From the NCBI GenBank assembly GCA_938092005.1, contig CALKOU010000012.1, positions 1 to 64,000 on the forward strand: 64,000 nucleotides of DNA, given 5' to 3'. Below the pieces are notes generated by a model. It saw nothing but the letters and a program-made list of their open reading frames with translations, did no database searches and had not been told where the DNA came from. This document shows positions 27,088 to 36,287 of the stretch, one piece after another (position 1 is the first letter of the stretch; each line of letters starts with the position of its first letter). This stretch comes from an uncultured Flavobacteriaceae bacterium. Its GTDB lineage: Bacteria; Bacteroidota; Bacteroidia; Flavobacteriales; Flavobacteriaceae. Both the position numbers and the translations under genes were made by a program.

Positions 27088-30000
27088 TTATTCTTTCAAA
27101 GTCAAAACCACTATTTTGTTGATGGTGTTTGTTCGTTGAAAGATTTGTTGCGTCGTACTATCGTCTAGATAATGACCTGAAAACAACTTTGTTTCCCCAG
27201 ACTGTAATACCACTTCAATAGCTTCTTCAGTTGATTTTTTATAAATGATAGGCACTTGACAGTAGGTAAACGCCAAGGAATCTTTTTCTAAATCAATTGT
27301 GCAAGACTCTTTAGCAATGTTTTGATAACGAAACACTTTTGGTTCTGTCAAAAACTCTTCACTGCGAAGCATGGTAGGATCAAAGCCTAGTATTCCGTTT
27401 TTAACACGAACCCCTAGTTCTCCAAAACGACTTATGATATCCTCTTTTACCTGTCCCGTCATACCGGGTTGTTGCGCGCCTTTGCCCGCAGGTGTATGTG
27501 AGTACGGATCTGTTGGGAAAGCACCATATAATTCTGGAGATTTATGAGCTCCAATTCCTGCATTGATTTCAAAATAATGATCAAATAGTCTCCCTATCCG
27601 TTCGGGACTTTCTTGTTGGTCTATGGCTTTTTTTGTGATTTCACACACAGCCAATAATAGTTTAGATACCATGTGCCAATAGATTGAACCCAAGCCTTCA
27701 TATCCAAAAAATGTTCCCGAACGCCCTGTAAAGGATTTGTGATCAAAAACGTCTTCAAAAACGTGTTCGATATATGCTTGTTCTTTGGCCACCATACTTT
27801 TATACTGGCTAGGTAATGCCGCAAGGGCATCTTTAAGGCTATTTACGTTATTGAAATTCCCGTTAAAGTGATATGCTCCTGAAATATCTTGCGACAATAT
27901 CTGAGTGTTAGCATCTGCAACGAGCTGTTGTAACACTTTAGAAGTCAACACTTTATCCTTTGGAATAGTATTCTTATCCACAAACCTAGGAAGGTCTTTA
28001 TTCGGGTACAACATGTAACTGTATTGATCTTTTCGGAACAGACTACTACTTTTTAGACTATCTAAAACCGACAAGCTTTCTTCTGTAGTAAGGTGTCCAG
28101 AGCTCAAAACAGCAACTTGACCTTCAAGCATTTCGGACAAATAAGAAATTTCAACTTCGTTATCTCCTTTTAATGTCATCAAATTATACGCATGATACAT
28201 GCCATCTTTGCGTTTATTTGCCGCTATGGAGTGCTCTAAAAAGGAAGCTGCTATCTTCAAAAATGACAACAACATCCCTTTTGTTATTGGTGTTTTGTCT
28301 CCAGAAAAGCGCTCGTCATAGATGGTAGTTCTATACAAGCTCCCCGCCTCGCCCAAAGCATCCATAAGTGTCTTGCGTTGCGCATCAGAAAAGTTGCCTT
28401 CCAATAGCGCTTTGTGTTGTTCAAATGCATCGTTAATTTGAACGAAAAACAAATGCAATTCTTTTGAAATAGACACCTCAACATCATCTGATTTTTCAAT
28501 AACGGTTTCAAAGAAACGCAAGAAACGTCTTAGATAATATAAGGTTACCATAGAAACACCGTTACCTACTAAAGCGTTATTGGCATCGTTCCACTCGGGA
28601 CGTTGGGTGTTCATCCAAATACCGCCTTCAGGGATAAAGTTTGACAATTTTGCCAACACCGTTGCCAAAATCTTTTCAATAAAATTCACTTTGTAAATAA
28701 ATACAGTCCTGTCGCGAAGCAAAGCGCCATCAACCCCTATTTCTTCTCGTTTGAATTGGATGTTTTCTTCCTTTTCATAATCAAAGTCAATGGTGTTTTT
28801 TGAATCTTTTAAAATCTCTTGATAACTCTTGATACGATAAGGAACATTTGCGTAAACAAACATATCTTGGTGGAAGTATTCTTTCAGCTTAGCTGGATAA
28901 TAATCTTCAATAAACTCCAGAAATTTGAGCAAATAAATGATTTGGTGGTCGCCCCAATAGCCAATATATGCCCAAGGATTGTCGGGTTCTATTGTTTCCC
29001 AATCAAAACCTCCTTTAGTAACACGATAGGGATTGTAGCCATCAAATGTGGTGGCATTTAAAAACTTATGGATCATCCCTTCAATAAACTCTGGATATGA
29101 GTGCGCTAAGGCTTCCCAATTCTGGAAAATATCACGCCAATTGCCTTCATAATCTAAGATTTTAGAACCATCCTCAGCACGTGTGTTAATTGAAAATTTA
29201 TTCCACGGACGACTGGGGTCGCCATGGCGACGGCTAAACTTTAGCGGTAAATACTCAAAACACAGGCGTTTGAAATTTTGATTGTCGTCTTTAGTCGCAA
29301 TATCTTTTAAAAGGCTGATATCAAACTGCTCAGGGAGGCTGTCAAAAATAGCGGTCTTAAGCTTATACACTTTTCTATTTGCATTGGTGATATAAGCTGT
29401 AAAGTCTACTTTATCAATGGTGTAATTATCATCAAAAATACCGCCACGCATGATGTTAAACATGGTGTTGGCAAAGTGACGAATGTTTCGAAGACGATCA
29501 TTGGTCATTTGAAGCCCGTCGGCGGCACCAACCAAGGCACGTAAATTTTCAGAACCTGCTTTGATATCTGATTCAACTTCTGAAGCTAAAGACACATCGG
29601 TTTTAATGCTTTCCTTAAGCGAGACGATATCTGATATGCTTTGATTAACGTTGGCAACCAACATCCAATTTTCGGAGGCATGACCAGCCAAGGTTAGGGT
29701 ATCGTTCAAAAAGTAAGCGCCTTTTTCGGCCTTTATGTCAATTTCTTGAACTACCGATTGCCCTCTTCGAAAATCACCCAATTGAAGTGATGAAATTAAC
29801 TTTTTTGAGTTGTCTAATCCAAGTGACCATACCACGTTTGCCTTAAGCGCTTCACTCGGCTCGGCTTTGTCTACGATGATGGCACTAAGCGAATAAATAC
29901 CCAAGCCAGAATCTTGCTCAAGCTCACATTTTTTATACGCATCAACCAAGTTACTACTGGCGTTTTGTAAGTCGGGCTCAACTCCTTGAGGTAAGATATT

Positions 30001-30549
30001 TTGGACACCGTCTACCAAATGTACCGAAATCTTGTCATCGTTGAGATTGGTGAAGCACGATTTTCGAACAAAACCAAAAACATCACTAGCGTTCCATTCG
30101 TAGGAAAAGCTAATGTCTAAGTCGTGATTAATTTCTTCAAAAACAACCTTATTCCCCAGGAGGTTTTTATATAAGTTTCGCGAAACCTTATAAACACCTT
30201 TTTGTTTGGCTGAAAATGGCTCCCAAAGATATTTTTTGTGGGCTTTATCTACAATAAAAATAGACTTACTCCCAGTGGTTTCAACAGCTTCGGTTATTTT
30301 ATCATCTGTGTAGTAGGGAAACAGCGCATAGTTGCTGTTTTTCCTTCCAGCAGATAAGCTACCGTTACTCGAAATAAACATCCAGTGGTCGGAGTTGCTT
30401 ACAATGCTCATAAAAAAAGGACGCATCGCATCAACGTTAGCAATTTTATAGAAGGATTCTCCATTACGGATAACCTCTTTCCCATCAACTACTTTTTTAT
30501 GAAGTTGTGCTGGGTGCTGACCTAAAAACATGGGGGTTTCAGATGTCAT
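27088..30549 (-). CDS. Beta-1,3-glucan phosphorylase-like protein (GH149/GH94 type)
   Basis: A 1153-residue cytoplasmic enzyme (no signal peptide) probably releasing glucose-1-phosphate from beta-1,3-gluco-oligosaccharides with phosphate. The order fits the GH94-like phosphorylase clan: N-terminal beta-sandwich (about 30-330), linker helices, then an (alpha/alpha)6 barrel. RPEWNDANNALVGNG (about 652-666) matches the GH94 WND motif that holds the general acid Asp (about 655). Size and the GH17/GH30/GH3 context favour GH149. ATG 30549 is preferred over a GTG at 30579. GH94 or GH161 membership remains possible. Confidence 0.75.
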   Translation of the reverse strand: MTSETPMFLGQHPAQLHKKVVDGKEVIRNGESFYKIANVDAMRPFFMSIVSNSDHWMFISSNGSLSAGRKNSNYALFPYYTDDKITEAVETTGSKSIFIVDKAHKKYLWEPFSAKQKGVYKVSRNLYKNLLGNKVVFEEINHDLDISFSYEWNASDVFGFVRKSCFTNLNDDKISVHLVDGVQNILPQGVEPDLQNASSNLVDAYKKCELEQDSGLGIYSLSAIIVDKAEPSEALKANVVWSLGLDNSKKLISSLQLGDFRRGQSVVQEIDIKAEKGAYFLNDTLTLAGHASENWMLVANVNQSISDIVSLKESIKTDVSLASEVESDIKAGSENLRALVGAADGLQMTNDRLRNIRHFANTMFNIMRGGIFDDNYTIDKVDFTAYITNANRKVYKLKTAIFDSLPEQFDISLLKDIATKDDNQNFKRLCFEYLPLKFSRRHGDPSRPWNKFSINTRAEDGSKILDYEGNWRDIFQNWEALAHSYPEFIEGMIHKFLNATTFDGYNPYRVTKGGFDWETIEPDNPWAYIGYWGDHQIIYLLKFLEFIEDYYPAKLKEYFHQDMFVYANVPYRIKSYQEILKDSKNTIDFDYEKEENIQFKREEIGVDGALLRDRTVFIYKVNFIEKILATVLAKLSNFIPEGGIWMNTQRPEWNDANNALVGNGVSMVTLYYLRRFLRFFETVIEKSDDVEVSISKELHLFFVQINDAFEQHKALLEGNFSDAQRKTLMDALGEAGSLYRTTIYDERFSGDKTPITKGMLLSFLKIAASFLEHSIAANKRKDGMYHAYNLMTLKGDNEVEISYLSEMLEGQVAVLSSGHLTTEESLSVLDSLKSSSLFRKDQYSYMLYPNKDLPRFVDKNTIPKDKVLTSKVLQQLVADANTQILSQDISGAYHFNGNFNNVNSLKDALAALPSQYKSMVAKEQAYIEHVFEDVFDHKSFTGRSGTFFGYEGLGSIYWHMVSKLLLAVCEITKKAIDQQESPERIGRLFDHYFEINAGIGAHKSPELYGAFPTDPYSHTPAGKGAQQPGMTGQVKEDIISRFGELGVRVKNGILGFDPTMLRSEEFLTEPKVFRYQNIAKESCTIDLEKDSLAFTYCQVPIIYKKSTEEAIEVVLQSGETKLFSGHYLDDSTTQQIFQRTNTINKIVVLTLKE

Positions 30550-30612
30550 TTTTGGTTTTGATAAGGTTGTAAAAGTCACGTTAGTTTTTTAAATAATAAT
30601 TTAATCTTTGTT

Positions 30613-31470
30613 TTATTGGTAGATTCTTATATAATCTACTTCCATAGTAGCTTGAGTAAAACTCGAAGGAATTGACCCGCCAAGATTTCCTCCCATAGCT
30701 ATATTAAATAATACGTAATGTGGAAAACGGTAAGGCATGCTGTTATCGATAGCTCGGACAAAAAACACGTTATCGTTAAAGAGGATTCTAATTTCATTTT
30801 TGGTCCATACCAAGGAATAAAGATTGAATGCTGTTGCTGTGTTTTGAACGCGTTTGGTTCCTCCCTGGTGTTTATATGCTTTTGTTTGAGTATCACCCCA
30901 ATGTAAATGACCAATAAGATTGTCTTTGTCCCAGCCATTTTGCTCCATAATATCTATTTCGCCACAAGCAGGCCATCCTACGCTTCCGTATGTGCTGCCA
31001 TGATAGTTACCTGTTTCGTTAATGTTAGCACCTAACGTCCAGAAAGCAGGCCAAGTACCTCGTTCAGCAGGTAGTTTAGCGCTTATATCAATACGGCCGT
31101 ATTGAAATGCATATTTGGAATTTAAGCGGGCAGATGTGTAACTTTTGGTACTACCGCGAAACTGATATTGTTCTTTTTTAGCAACAATCTTAAGCGTTCC
31201 ATCATTTACGTAAGCGTTTTCTTGACGATTGGTGTAATGTTGCTCCTCGCCGTTTGCCCAACTACTTCCCATAATTGGAATAACCTGGTGGTGCCACTTG
31301 TTTCCATCTACAGCTCCATCATAATCAAACTCATCTTGCCAAACCAATGACATACCGTACTTGCTATCCGTTGGTTCTTGTGGATCGACAGGTGCAGCGG
31401 TTGGAGTATCGTCTTTTCCGCAGCCCAATAAACATAAAAACAGAAATAATCGGATTATATTAAAATTCAT
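30613..31470 (-). CDS. GH16 endo-beta-1,3-glucanase (laminarinase) lipoprotein
   Basis: Endo-acting laminarinase of 285 residues. The catalytic motif EIDIME is present (nucleophile Glu about 171, acid/base Glu about 176), preceded by the conserved WPAFWTLG and followed by HLHWGD. The signal peptide ends in lipobox LLGC, and the next residues GKDD match the K-(D/E)2 lipoprotein export signal described in Capnocytophaga, so the enzyme is probably on the cell surface. The gene lies between a terminator-like hairpin and the phosphorylase gene. Confidence 0.94.
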   Translation of the reverse strand: MNFNIIRLFLFLCLLGCGKDDTPTAAPVDPQEPTDSKYGMSLVWQDEFDYDGAVDGNKWHHQVIPIMGSSWANGEEQHYTNRQENAYVNDGTLKIVAKKEQYQFRGSTKSYTSARLNSKYAFQYGRIDISAKLPAERGTWPAFWTLGANINETGNYHGSTYGSVGWPACGEIDIMEQNGWDKDNLIGHLHWGDTQTKAYKHQGGTKRVQNTATAFNLYSLVWTKNEIRILFNDNVFFVRAIDNSMPYRFPHYVLFNIAMGGNLGGSIPSSFTQATMEVDYIRIYQ

Positions 31471-31536
31471 GTTTGTCTTATTTTAGTTATACGATTATGC
31501 GTTTTAAACATGTGCTTTTTTAGTTAATGGGTATAA

Positions 31537-31567
31537 AAACTGCTATTCAAAATTAGAATAGCAGTTT
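31537..31567 (-). terminator. Intra-PUL hairpin after the Ig-like lipoprotein gene
   Basis: A perfect 12-bp stem (31537-31548 with 31556-31567, AAACTGCTATTC/GAATAGCAGTTT) encloses a 7-base loop. On the minus strand it ends in GTTTTTATAC, so it may terminate or attenuate the upstream transcript before GH16. Confidence 0.6.
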
Positions 31568-31598
31568 ATATCTTGTTAATTAATGGTTAGAATTATGA

Positions 31599-33020
31599 TT
31601 ATTGTTTGTAGAAATAAACGTTATCTAAGTATAATGCAGTAACATTACTTCCATCATTTTCATAGATAAGCTGTCCTATTTTAGTTTTCGGCGATAATGA
31701 TAATGCAACATCAATACTGCTCCAAGCATCTCCAGCAAGATCGGCACTCTGAATTGTGAAAACCTGTGTAGTATCATCGTTACCACCGTCAGCACCATTA
31801 GCACCAAAATCTTTAATGGTTACTTTCAATTTTGCACCAGAAGGTAACGTGCCTGGTATAAACACATCAAAATGAAAATGTGTCATTTGTGAAGCGTCAA
31901 CCGTTGGGCTACCAAATTGATGCCCCACAAAATTAAAGTTCTCATAACTAAGAATATTATCTCCATTTACATCAAAATCAGCAGATGTAGTGGTTTGGTA
32001 AGGCTCCCAATATCCATTATAAAAATCAACGGGGACATTCTCATATGCATCACTAAAAATGGAAATAACATCTGCTGCAGCTTGTGCAGGTGAAGCAGGT
32101 AAGTCAAATCTTCCCATAGAATTAATGGTCATTGAACCAACAGCATCAACGCCATTTAGCGATGCTGTTATGGTTGCCGTTCCAGCGCCCACAACTGTAA
32201 TTTCACCTTTTTCGTTTACTTGGGCAACAGCTGGGTCAGATGTTTTAAAATCCAAATACCCAGGCGCAATAGCAGTCGTAACCACTGAACCGTCTCCTAA
32301 AGTAACGGTCTGTGTAATTCCAGTTGTTTTAACAACAGCATCGGTATAGGCCGTCTGAGTGGTATCTTCCCCCCCAAATATAGATGTCAAGGGTTGCGCA
32401 ACAATACCTAATTTCTCGAATCGAATTTCATCTACCCATATTGTGTACCCTAATCCATCCGTATCTGAAGTTCCCGCAGAGAAAGAGAACATTCCTTTTT
32501 CTTGTACTAACTTAGATGCATCCGGAATTGGGATCGTATATTTCCTCCAATAGGTAGTAAGAAGTGTATTGGATAAACCTGCTGCATGCGTATCTCCTTC
32601 AAAGTCAGTTCCAAAACCAAACAATCCTACCGTTGCAGTAGTTGAAGCTTTAGCCCAAAAAGTGAGCGCATCGTAGTTTGTTAGGTTTCGGCCTTTATTG
32701 CGGTCTAAAAAAATACCGCCCATAAAATTACCCTGAGGATCCTTGCTGCTTGGGATGTCTAATCGAATTGATGTTGTGCCCAAGTACGCTTCTTTTATAT
32801 CTGTATTAAACCCATTTACATTCGCACCGTCGGCTGGGTCAAATGAGACAAAGAACTGATCCGTTAAGGATACTGGAGTGTCTGTAAACACTTCTGGAAT
32901 ATCTGGGTATGTTGCTAAGGCAATCTCGTCTGAAAACCCTCTTTCACAACTTACAACGACAACCGAAAGTAGTCCTGCAAGAACGAAAGATAGTTGTGAT
33001 TTAAACATAAAATTTTTCAT
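31599..33020 (-). CDS. Surface glycan-binding lipoprotein with Ig-like domain
   Basis: Probable laminarin-binding protein of the SusE/SGBP kind, 473 residues. The signal peptide ends in lipobox VVSC followed by ERGFSDE. Domain order by eye: a jelly-roll binding module (about 45-205, ending IWVDEIRFEKLG), a bacterial Ig-like domain 2 (about 225-300, with ITVVGAGTATITASLNG), and a second binding module (about 310-473) starting AADVISIFSDAY and ending YLDNVYFYKQ. This last module recurs in the T9SS protein at 54461. No catalytic motif is seen. The gene follows the glycosidase-barrel gene by 14 bases. Confidence 0.75.
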   Translation of the reverse strand: MKNFMFKSQLSFVLAGLLSVVVVSCERGFSDEIALATYPDIPEVFTDTPVSLTDQFFVSFDPADGANVNGFNTDIKEAYLGTTSIRLDIPSSKDPQGNFMGGIFLDRNKGRNLTNYDALTFWAKASTTATVGLFGFGTDFEGDTHAAGLSNTLLTTYWRKYTIPIPDASKLVQEKGMFSFSAGTSDTDGLGYTIWVDEIRFEKLGIVAQPLTSIFGGEDTTQTAYTDAVVKTTGITQTVTLGDGSVVTTAIAPGYLDFKTSDPAVAQVNEKGEITVVGAGTATITASLNGVDAVGSMTINSMGRFDLPASPAQAAADVISIFSDAYENVPVDFYNGYWEPYQTTTSADFDVNGDNILSYENFNFVGHQFGSPTVDASQMTHFHFDVFIPGTLPSGAKLKVTIKDFGANGADGGNDDTTQVFTIQSADLAGDAWSSIDVALSLSPKTKIGQLIYENDGSNVTALYLDNVYFYKQ

Positions 33021-33034
33021 TGTCTTCTTTTTTA

Positions 33035-36000
33035 TTATTTACCAATGTTGATATGAACATATGTTCTAATTTCCCATTCAGATCCATCAGGGTATCCAGC
33101 AAGAACTGCATTTGGTGCTGGAGCAACTCCTGTTGGAGCATATCGTGGCGAATACTGGTCTAACGATCTCCACGTACCGCGTATACCAATTTGTGTATTG
33201 GGTAGTCCAAACCAATCCTGTTTCCCAAGCGAGGTGGATACATCAAGCATTGCCTGAAGCGGGAACGTAAGGTTAAAGTCACGATGGTAATCAAAAGGAC
33301 CCCAGTCGTTAACTTTTACATGCGACACCAGTTTCATTTTTTTATAAATCATTCTAAGATCCCCCCCATAACGTGTAATGGTTCGATCTGAATCTCCGTT
33401 AGCTTGTCCGTTACCGTAGTAGAAATTACCTATTAATCCTAGTTGAGGACTTAGCTTTGATACAATTCGCGTATGTGCTTCCCAAAGATCTTCTGCTGGT
33501 GTAGACGTTCCAAAAGCAAAAAACTGACGATTTGCAAGAAACCCTATGTGTGCGTCTTGCGTGGTTGGAAGGTGTTTGAAAACAAAGCCAGCACTCATGG
33601 CAAACTTGGCATCTTCTACCATATCGTTATTCCACTCATACATCCATGTACCAGGAGTTGGGTCAAAGGTGAATAAAATTTCACCACCTAATGTTTCTCT
33701 GTTTCCACCACGAACAGCAAACGGATCATCGATTACATTACGTAAACGTCCTGGACCTCCAACGCCATTTGGCATAGGATCAACTAGTGGTTTTTGGTAC
33801 ATCACGTTAGGTGCTATTTGCAAGTTCCCCGTCAAGTATGTAAATCCAGAAAGCACATTGGTCATGTTTCCACTTCCAGAGTCTTTGAGTTTCCAGCCTG
33901 TAAAGGTTTGTGTTTGGTCAGCACCACCATTGGCAACCAAGCCCATGTAGGAACCTTGCGCATACCAATTGAATCTTCCTTTTTGGAAGGTAATTTTGGC
34001 CTTTCCACCCCAATTATCCTCGCTATTTACTTTGTCAACAAGTACCGCATCAATGTTGTTGTTCGCCATCACTTGGAAAGAGCTACCGTTTAATGGACTA
34101 CCGCCCCAAATACCACCTAGCGTAACACCAAAGTTTCCGAGTTTACGCTCAAAAGCTATCGTGGCACGTTCTGTTGGCCACGCTGGAATAACACCACTGG
34201 TAAGCTGATTCGTATCTAGCACACGTCTACCACTGCTATCAAACTCTAAGTTGGTAACAATATCTCTGTGATAAACTCCAGTAACGGTCCATTTAAGCAA
34301 TTCTTTTTGATACTTCAAAAGAACAGCTGGGTTAGCACCCCACCAAAGCTGTGGACCAAATGCTGCTTTTAATCCATTTAAGGCGCCTTTGGCGTCCATT
34401 TCAACTCCAGATATCTCACCATTATAAATGTCTAAATTGGGGCCGTAATAGGCTTCTGGATAGAGGTTAAAAATATCACCTTCATACGCCCAATGATAGT
34501 GTCCAGTACGGTAGAATCCACGAAGATTAAAGTCTTTTGCATTCCACTCAAACTCTGCATTGTATACCTGAACCCGGTTAACATCGTTTAGAGTAGTTAC
34601 TCCATCAGGAGTTGTAAACCGTTGCGCTCTACCTCTGTTTTCATAAAAGATTTCGTCGATAGGATTATTGGCAATATTACCTAAAACGTTCACGTTTACT
34701 TCAGCACGCATACCAGGCGCAGGGTTTGCCTCAACTCCAACATAGTAAGATTCCATATTATCAAAACCTTGTTGATCTGGATATGCAACCTGATTAGGAG
34801 CTGGTGTATTCGGCGTTGTAATGGAACTACCTCCAGTATTAAAGGAAGTGAATTCTGCTCTAAGGTTACTTAGACGAATTTTTTCGCCTCCACCCAATGC
34901 TGCTTTATCCGCTCGAGCACGCAATACAGCGTCCATCATTTGGATGTTGTCAAAGTGATTGTCTACAAATGAAGCATCAATGCCATTAGCATAAGGATTT
35001 AATGTGTGTGCTTGCTTTAGGGCATAATACGCCGCTCTAGGGTATAGGTCGTACAACCCACGAGCATCTGTAGGGCCTTTGGCACAAATACCAAACCACT
35101 CTTCGTTCATGTTGTTTTGACCTAGTTTATAGTCAAACGGATATCCACCATTAGCCCAAGAGGCGTTGTTATCGTGAACATCTAAATTATCCGTCTGGCC
35201 ATATTTCCACCAACCGTCACTAAACTGGAAGGTACAGCCACCAATAGCATTCCCTGTTTTACCAAGTCCTGCTGCATTGGCATAAATTTCTTTCCATTGC
35301 CCTACCATAATTGTAGCTTGAGCTTTTTGATCTTCCTTGTTGGAGATTGCATTAAATGCATCCGATCCAAACTCAGTAAACAATACAGGTTTTCCGTATT
35401 CGTTTTTAACACGCTCAAACGTGTCTCCAAATGAAATGCCGCGGTACATATTAGTTCCGTAAACATCTACATCTGGACATTCTTCAGCAATAATTTCTAA
35501 GAATAATAAGTCTCCATTACAAATGGCTACAGGGTGTGATCCATCAATATCCTTAATGGCTTTGGCTGCGTCATTCATCAGTTTATACATCGGACGTCCA
35601 CGATTTTCACCAACGGCTTTTCGTTGGTCTTCTTCGTCTGGGAAATCCTCTGTTTCAGCACCTGCCCAAAACAAACCGTAATTGTTTTCGTTACCTAGCA
35701 AAAACAGCAATAGTCCAGGTGTATCTTTATATTCCTTGGCTAGATCTGTAACTTCAGCCATTAGCATTTCTTGAACATCTTCACTTCGGTAATCAGTAAC
35801 TGGAACCCAAGCACCATCAATGGTTAGTCCGTAACGACCAAATGAATGGTTTAAGATGGTATAAATGCCGTAGTTTTTATGGATATACTCAATCCATCTG
35901 GGTTGAATGCCCGTATACGTCCTAATGGTATTTACCCCCATGTTTTTGAGCAGTCCCATTTCAGCATCAAGTGCTGCAATGATAAAGTCATCTGACTGGC

Positions 36001-36190
36001 TCCAAAGGCTGAAATTATAATTCGTGCCTATTGGGAAATAATCCCAGTTCATACCGTTGATGATAAAGGCTTCTCCATCTACCGTCAGCTTGGGCTGGTT
36101 GTTATTGTTTTCTACCTGAACCTTGCCAGCTTGTGAAAAGCCCGACAAAGCAATAAGGAAGAAAAGCATGTTAAAAAAACTGTTTTTCAT
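33035..36190 (-). CDS. Glycosidase (clan GH-A) fused to a putative outer-membrane beta-barrel
   Basis: A 1051-residue exported protein with a Sec signal peptide ending at about SQA (residue 21) and no lipobox. The N-terminal part (about 25-400) is a GH2-C-like TIM barrel: acid/base Glu in LGNENN (about 167) and nucleophile Glu in LFTEFGSDA (about 273). The part from about 440 to the end is rich in alternating aromatic/polar strands (KITFQKGRFNWYAQGSYM; FNLTFPLQAMLD; WEIRTYVHINIGK) like a porin-type outer-membrane barrel. The glycosidase would then sit on, or in, its own pore. The family is not assigned; a transglycosylase role is possible. Confidence 0.65.
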   Translation of the reverse strand: MKNSFFNMLFFLIALSGFSQAGKVQVENNNNQPKLTVDGEAFIINGMNWDYFPIGTNYNFSLWSQSDDFIIAALDAEMGLLKNMGVNTIRTYTGIQPRWIEYIHKNYGIYTILNHSFGRYGLTIDGAWVPVTDYRSEDVQEMLMAEVTDLAKEYKDTPGLLLFLLGNENNYGLFWAGAETEDFPDEEDQRKAVGENRGRPMYKLMNDAAKAIKDIDGSHPVAICNGDLLFLEIIAEECPDVDVYGTNMYRGISFGDTFERVKNEYGKPVLFTEFGSDAFNAISNKEDQKAQATIMVGQWKEIYANAAGLGKTGNAIGGCTFQFSDGWWKYGQTDNLDVHDNNASWANGGYPFDYKLGQNNMNEEWFGICAKGPTDARGLYDLYPRAAYYALKQAHTLNPYANGIDASFVDNHFDNIQMMDAVLRARADKAALGGGEKIRLSNLRAEFTSFNTGGSSITTPNTPAPNQVAYPDQQGFDNMESYYVGVEANPAPGMRAEVNVNVLGNIANNPIDEIFYENRGRAQRFTTPDGVTTLNDVNRVQVYNAEFEWNAKDFNLRGFYRTGHYHWAYEGDIFNLYPEAYYGPNLDIYNGEISGVEMDAKGALNGLKAAFGPQLWWGANPAVLLKYQKELLKWTVTGVYHRDIVTNLEFDSSGRRVLDTNQLTSGVIPAWPTERATIAFERKLGNFGVTLGGIWGGSPLNGSSFQVMANNNIDAVLVDKVNSEDNWGGKAKITFQKGRFNWYAQGSYMGLVANGGADQTQTFTGWKLKDSGSGNMTNVLSGFTYLTGNLQIAPNVMYQKPLVDPMPNGVGGPGRLRNVIDDPFAVRGGNRETLGGEILFTFDPTPGTWMYEWNNDMVEDAKFAMSAGFVFKHLPTTQDAHIGFLANRQFFAFGTSTPAEDLWEAHTRIVSKLSPQLGLIGNFYYGNGQANGDSDRTITRYGGDLRMIYKKMKLVSHVKVNDWGPFDYHRDFNLTFPLQAMLDVSTSLGKQDWFGLPNTQIGIRGTWRSLDQYSPRYAPTGVAPAPNAVLAGYPDGSEWEIRTYVHINIGK

Positions 36191-36219
36191 ATATGTGTTT
36201 TTAATTTTTAAAATTTATG

Positions 36220-36248
36220 TATATCGGGAGCTTAAAGCTCCCGATATA
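36220..36248 (-). terminator. Intra-PUL hairpin after the PKD lipoprotein gene
   Basis: Two perfect 14-bp arms (36220-36233 and 36235-36248, TATATCGGGAGCTT/AAGCTCCCGATATA) surround a single A. On the minus strand no strong T run follows, so transcript processing or mRNA stabilisation fits better than full termination. Confidence 0.55.
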
Positions 36249-36287
36249 ATTTTAACTTTTACTTTTTGATTTAAAGTTACATGTTTA

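Noticed and set aside
33473-34208. Overlapping plus-strand reading frames inside the glycosidase-barrel gene
   Set aside because: They lie opposite a continuous well-supported coding frame and show no family resemblance.
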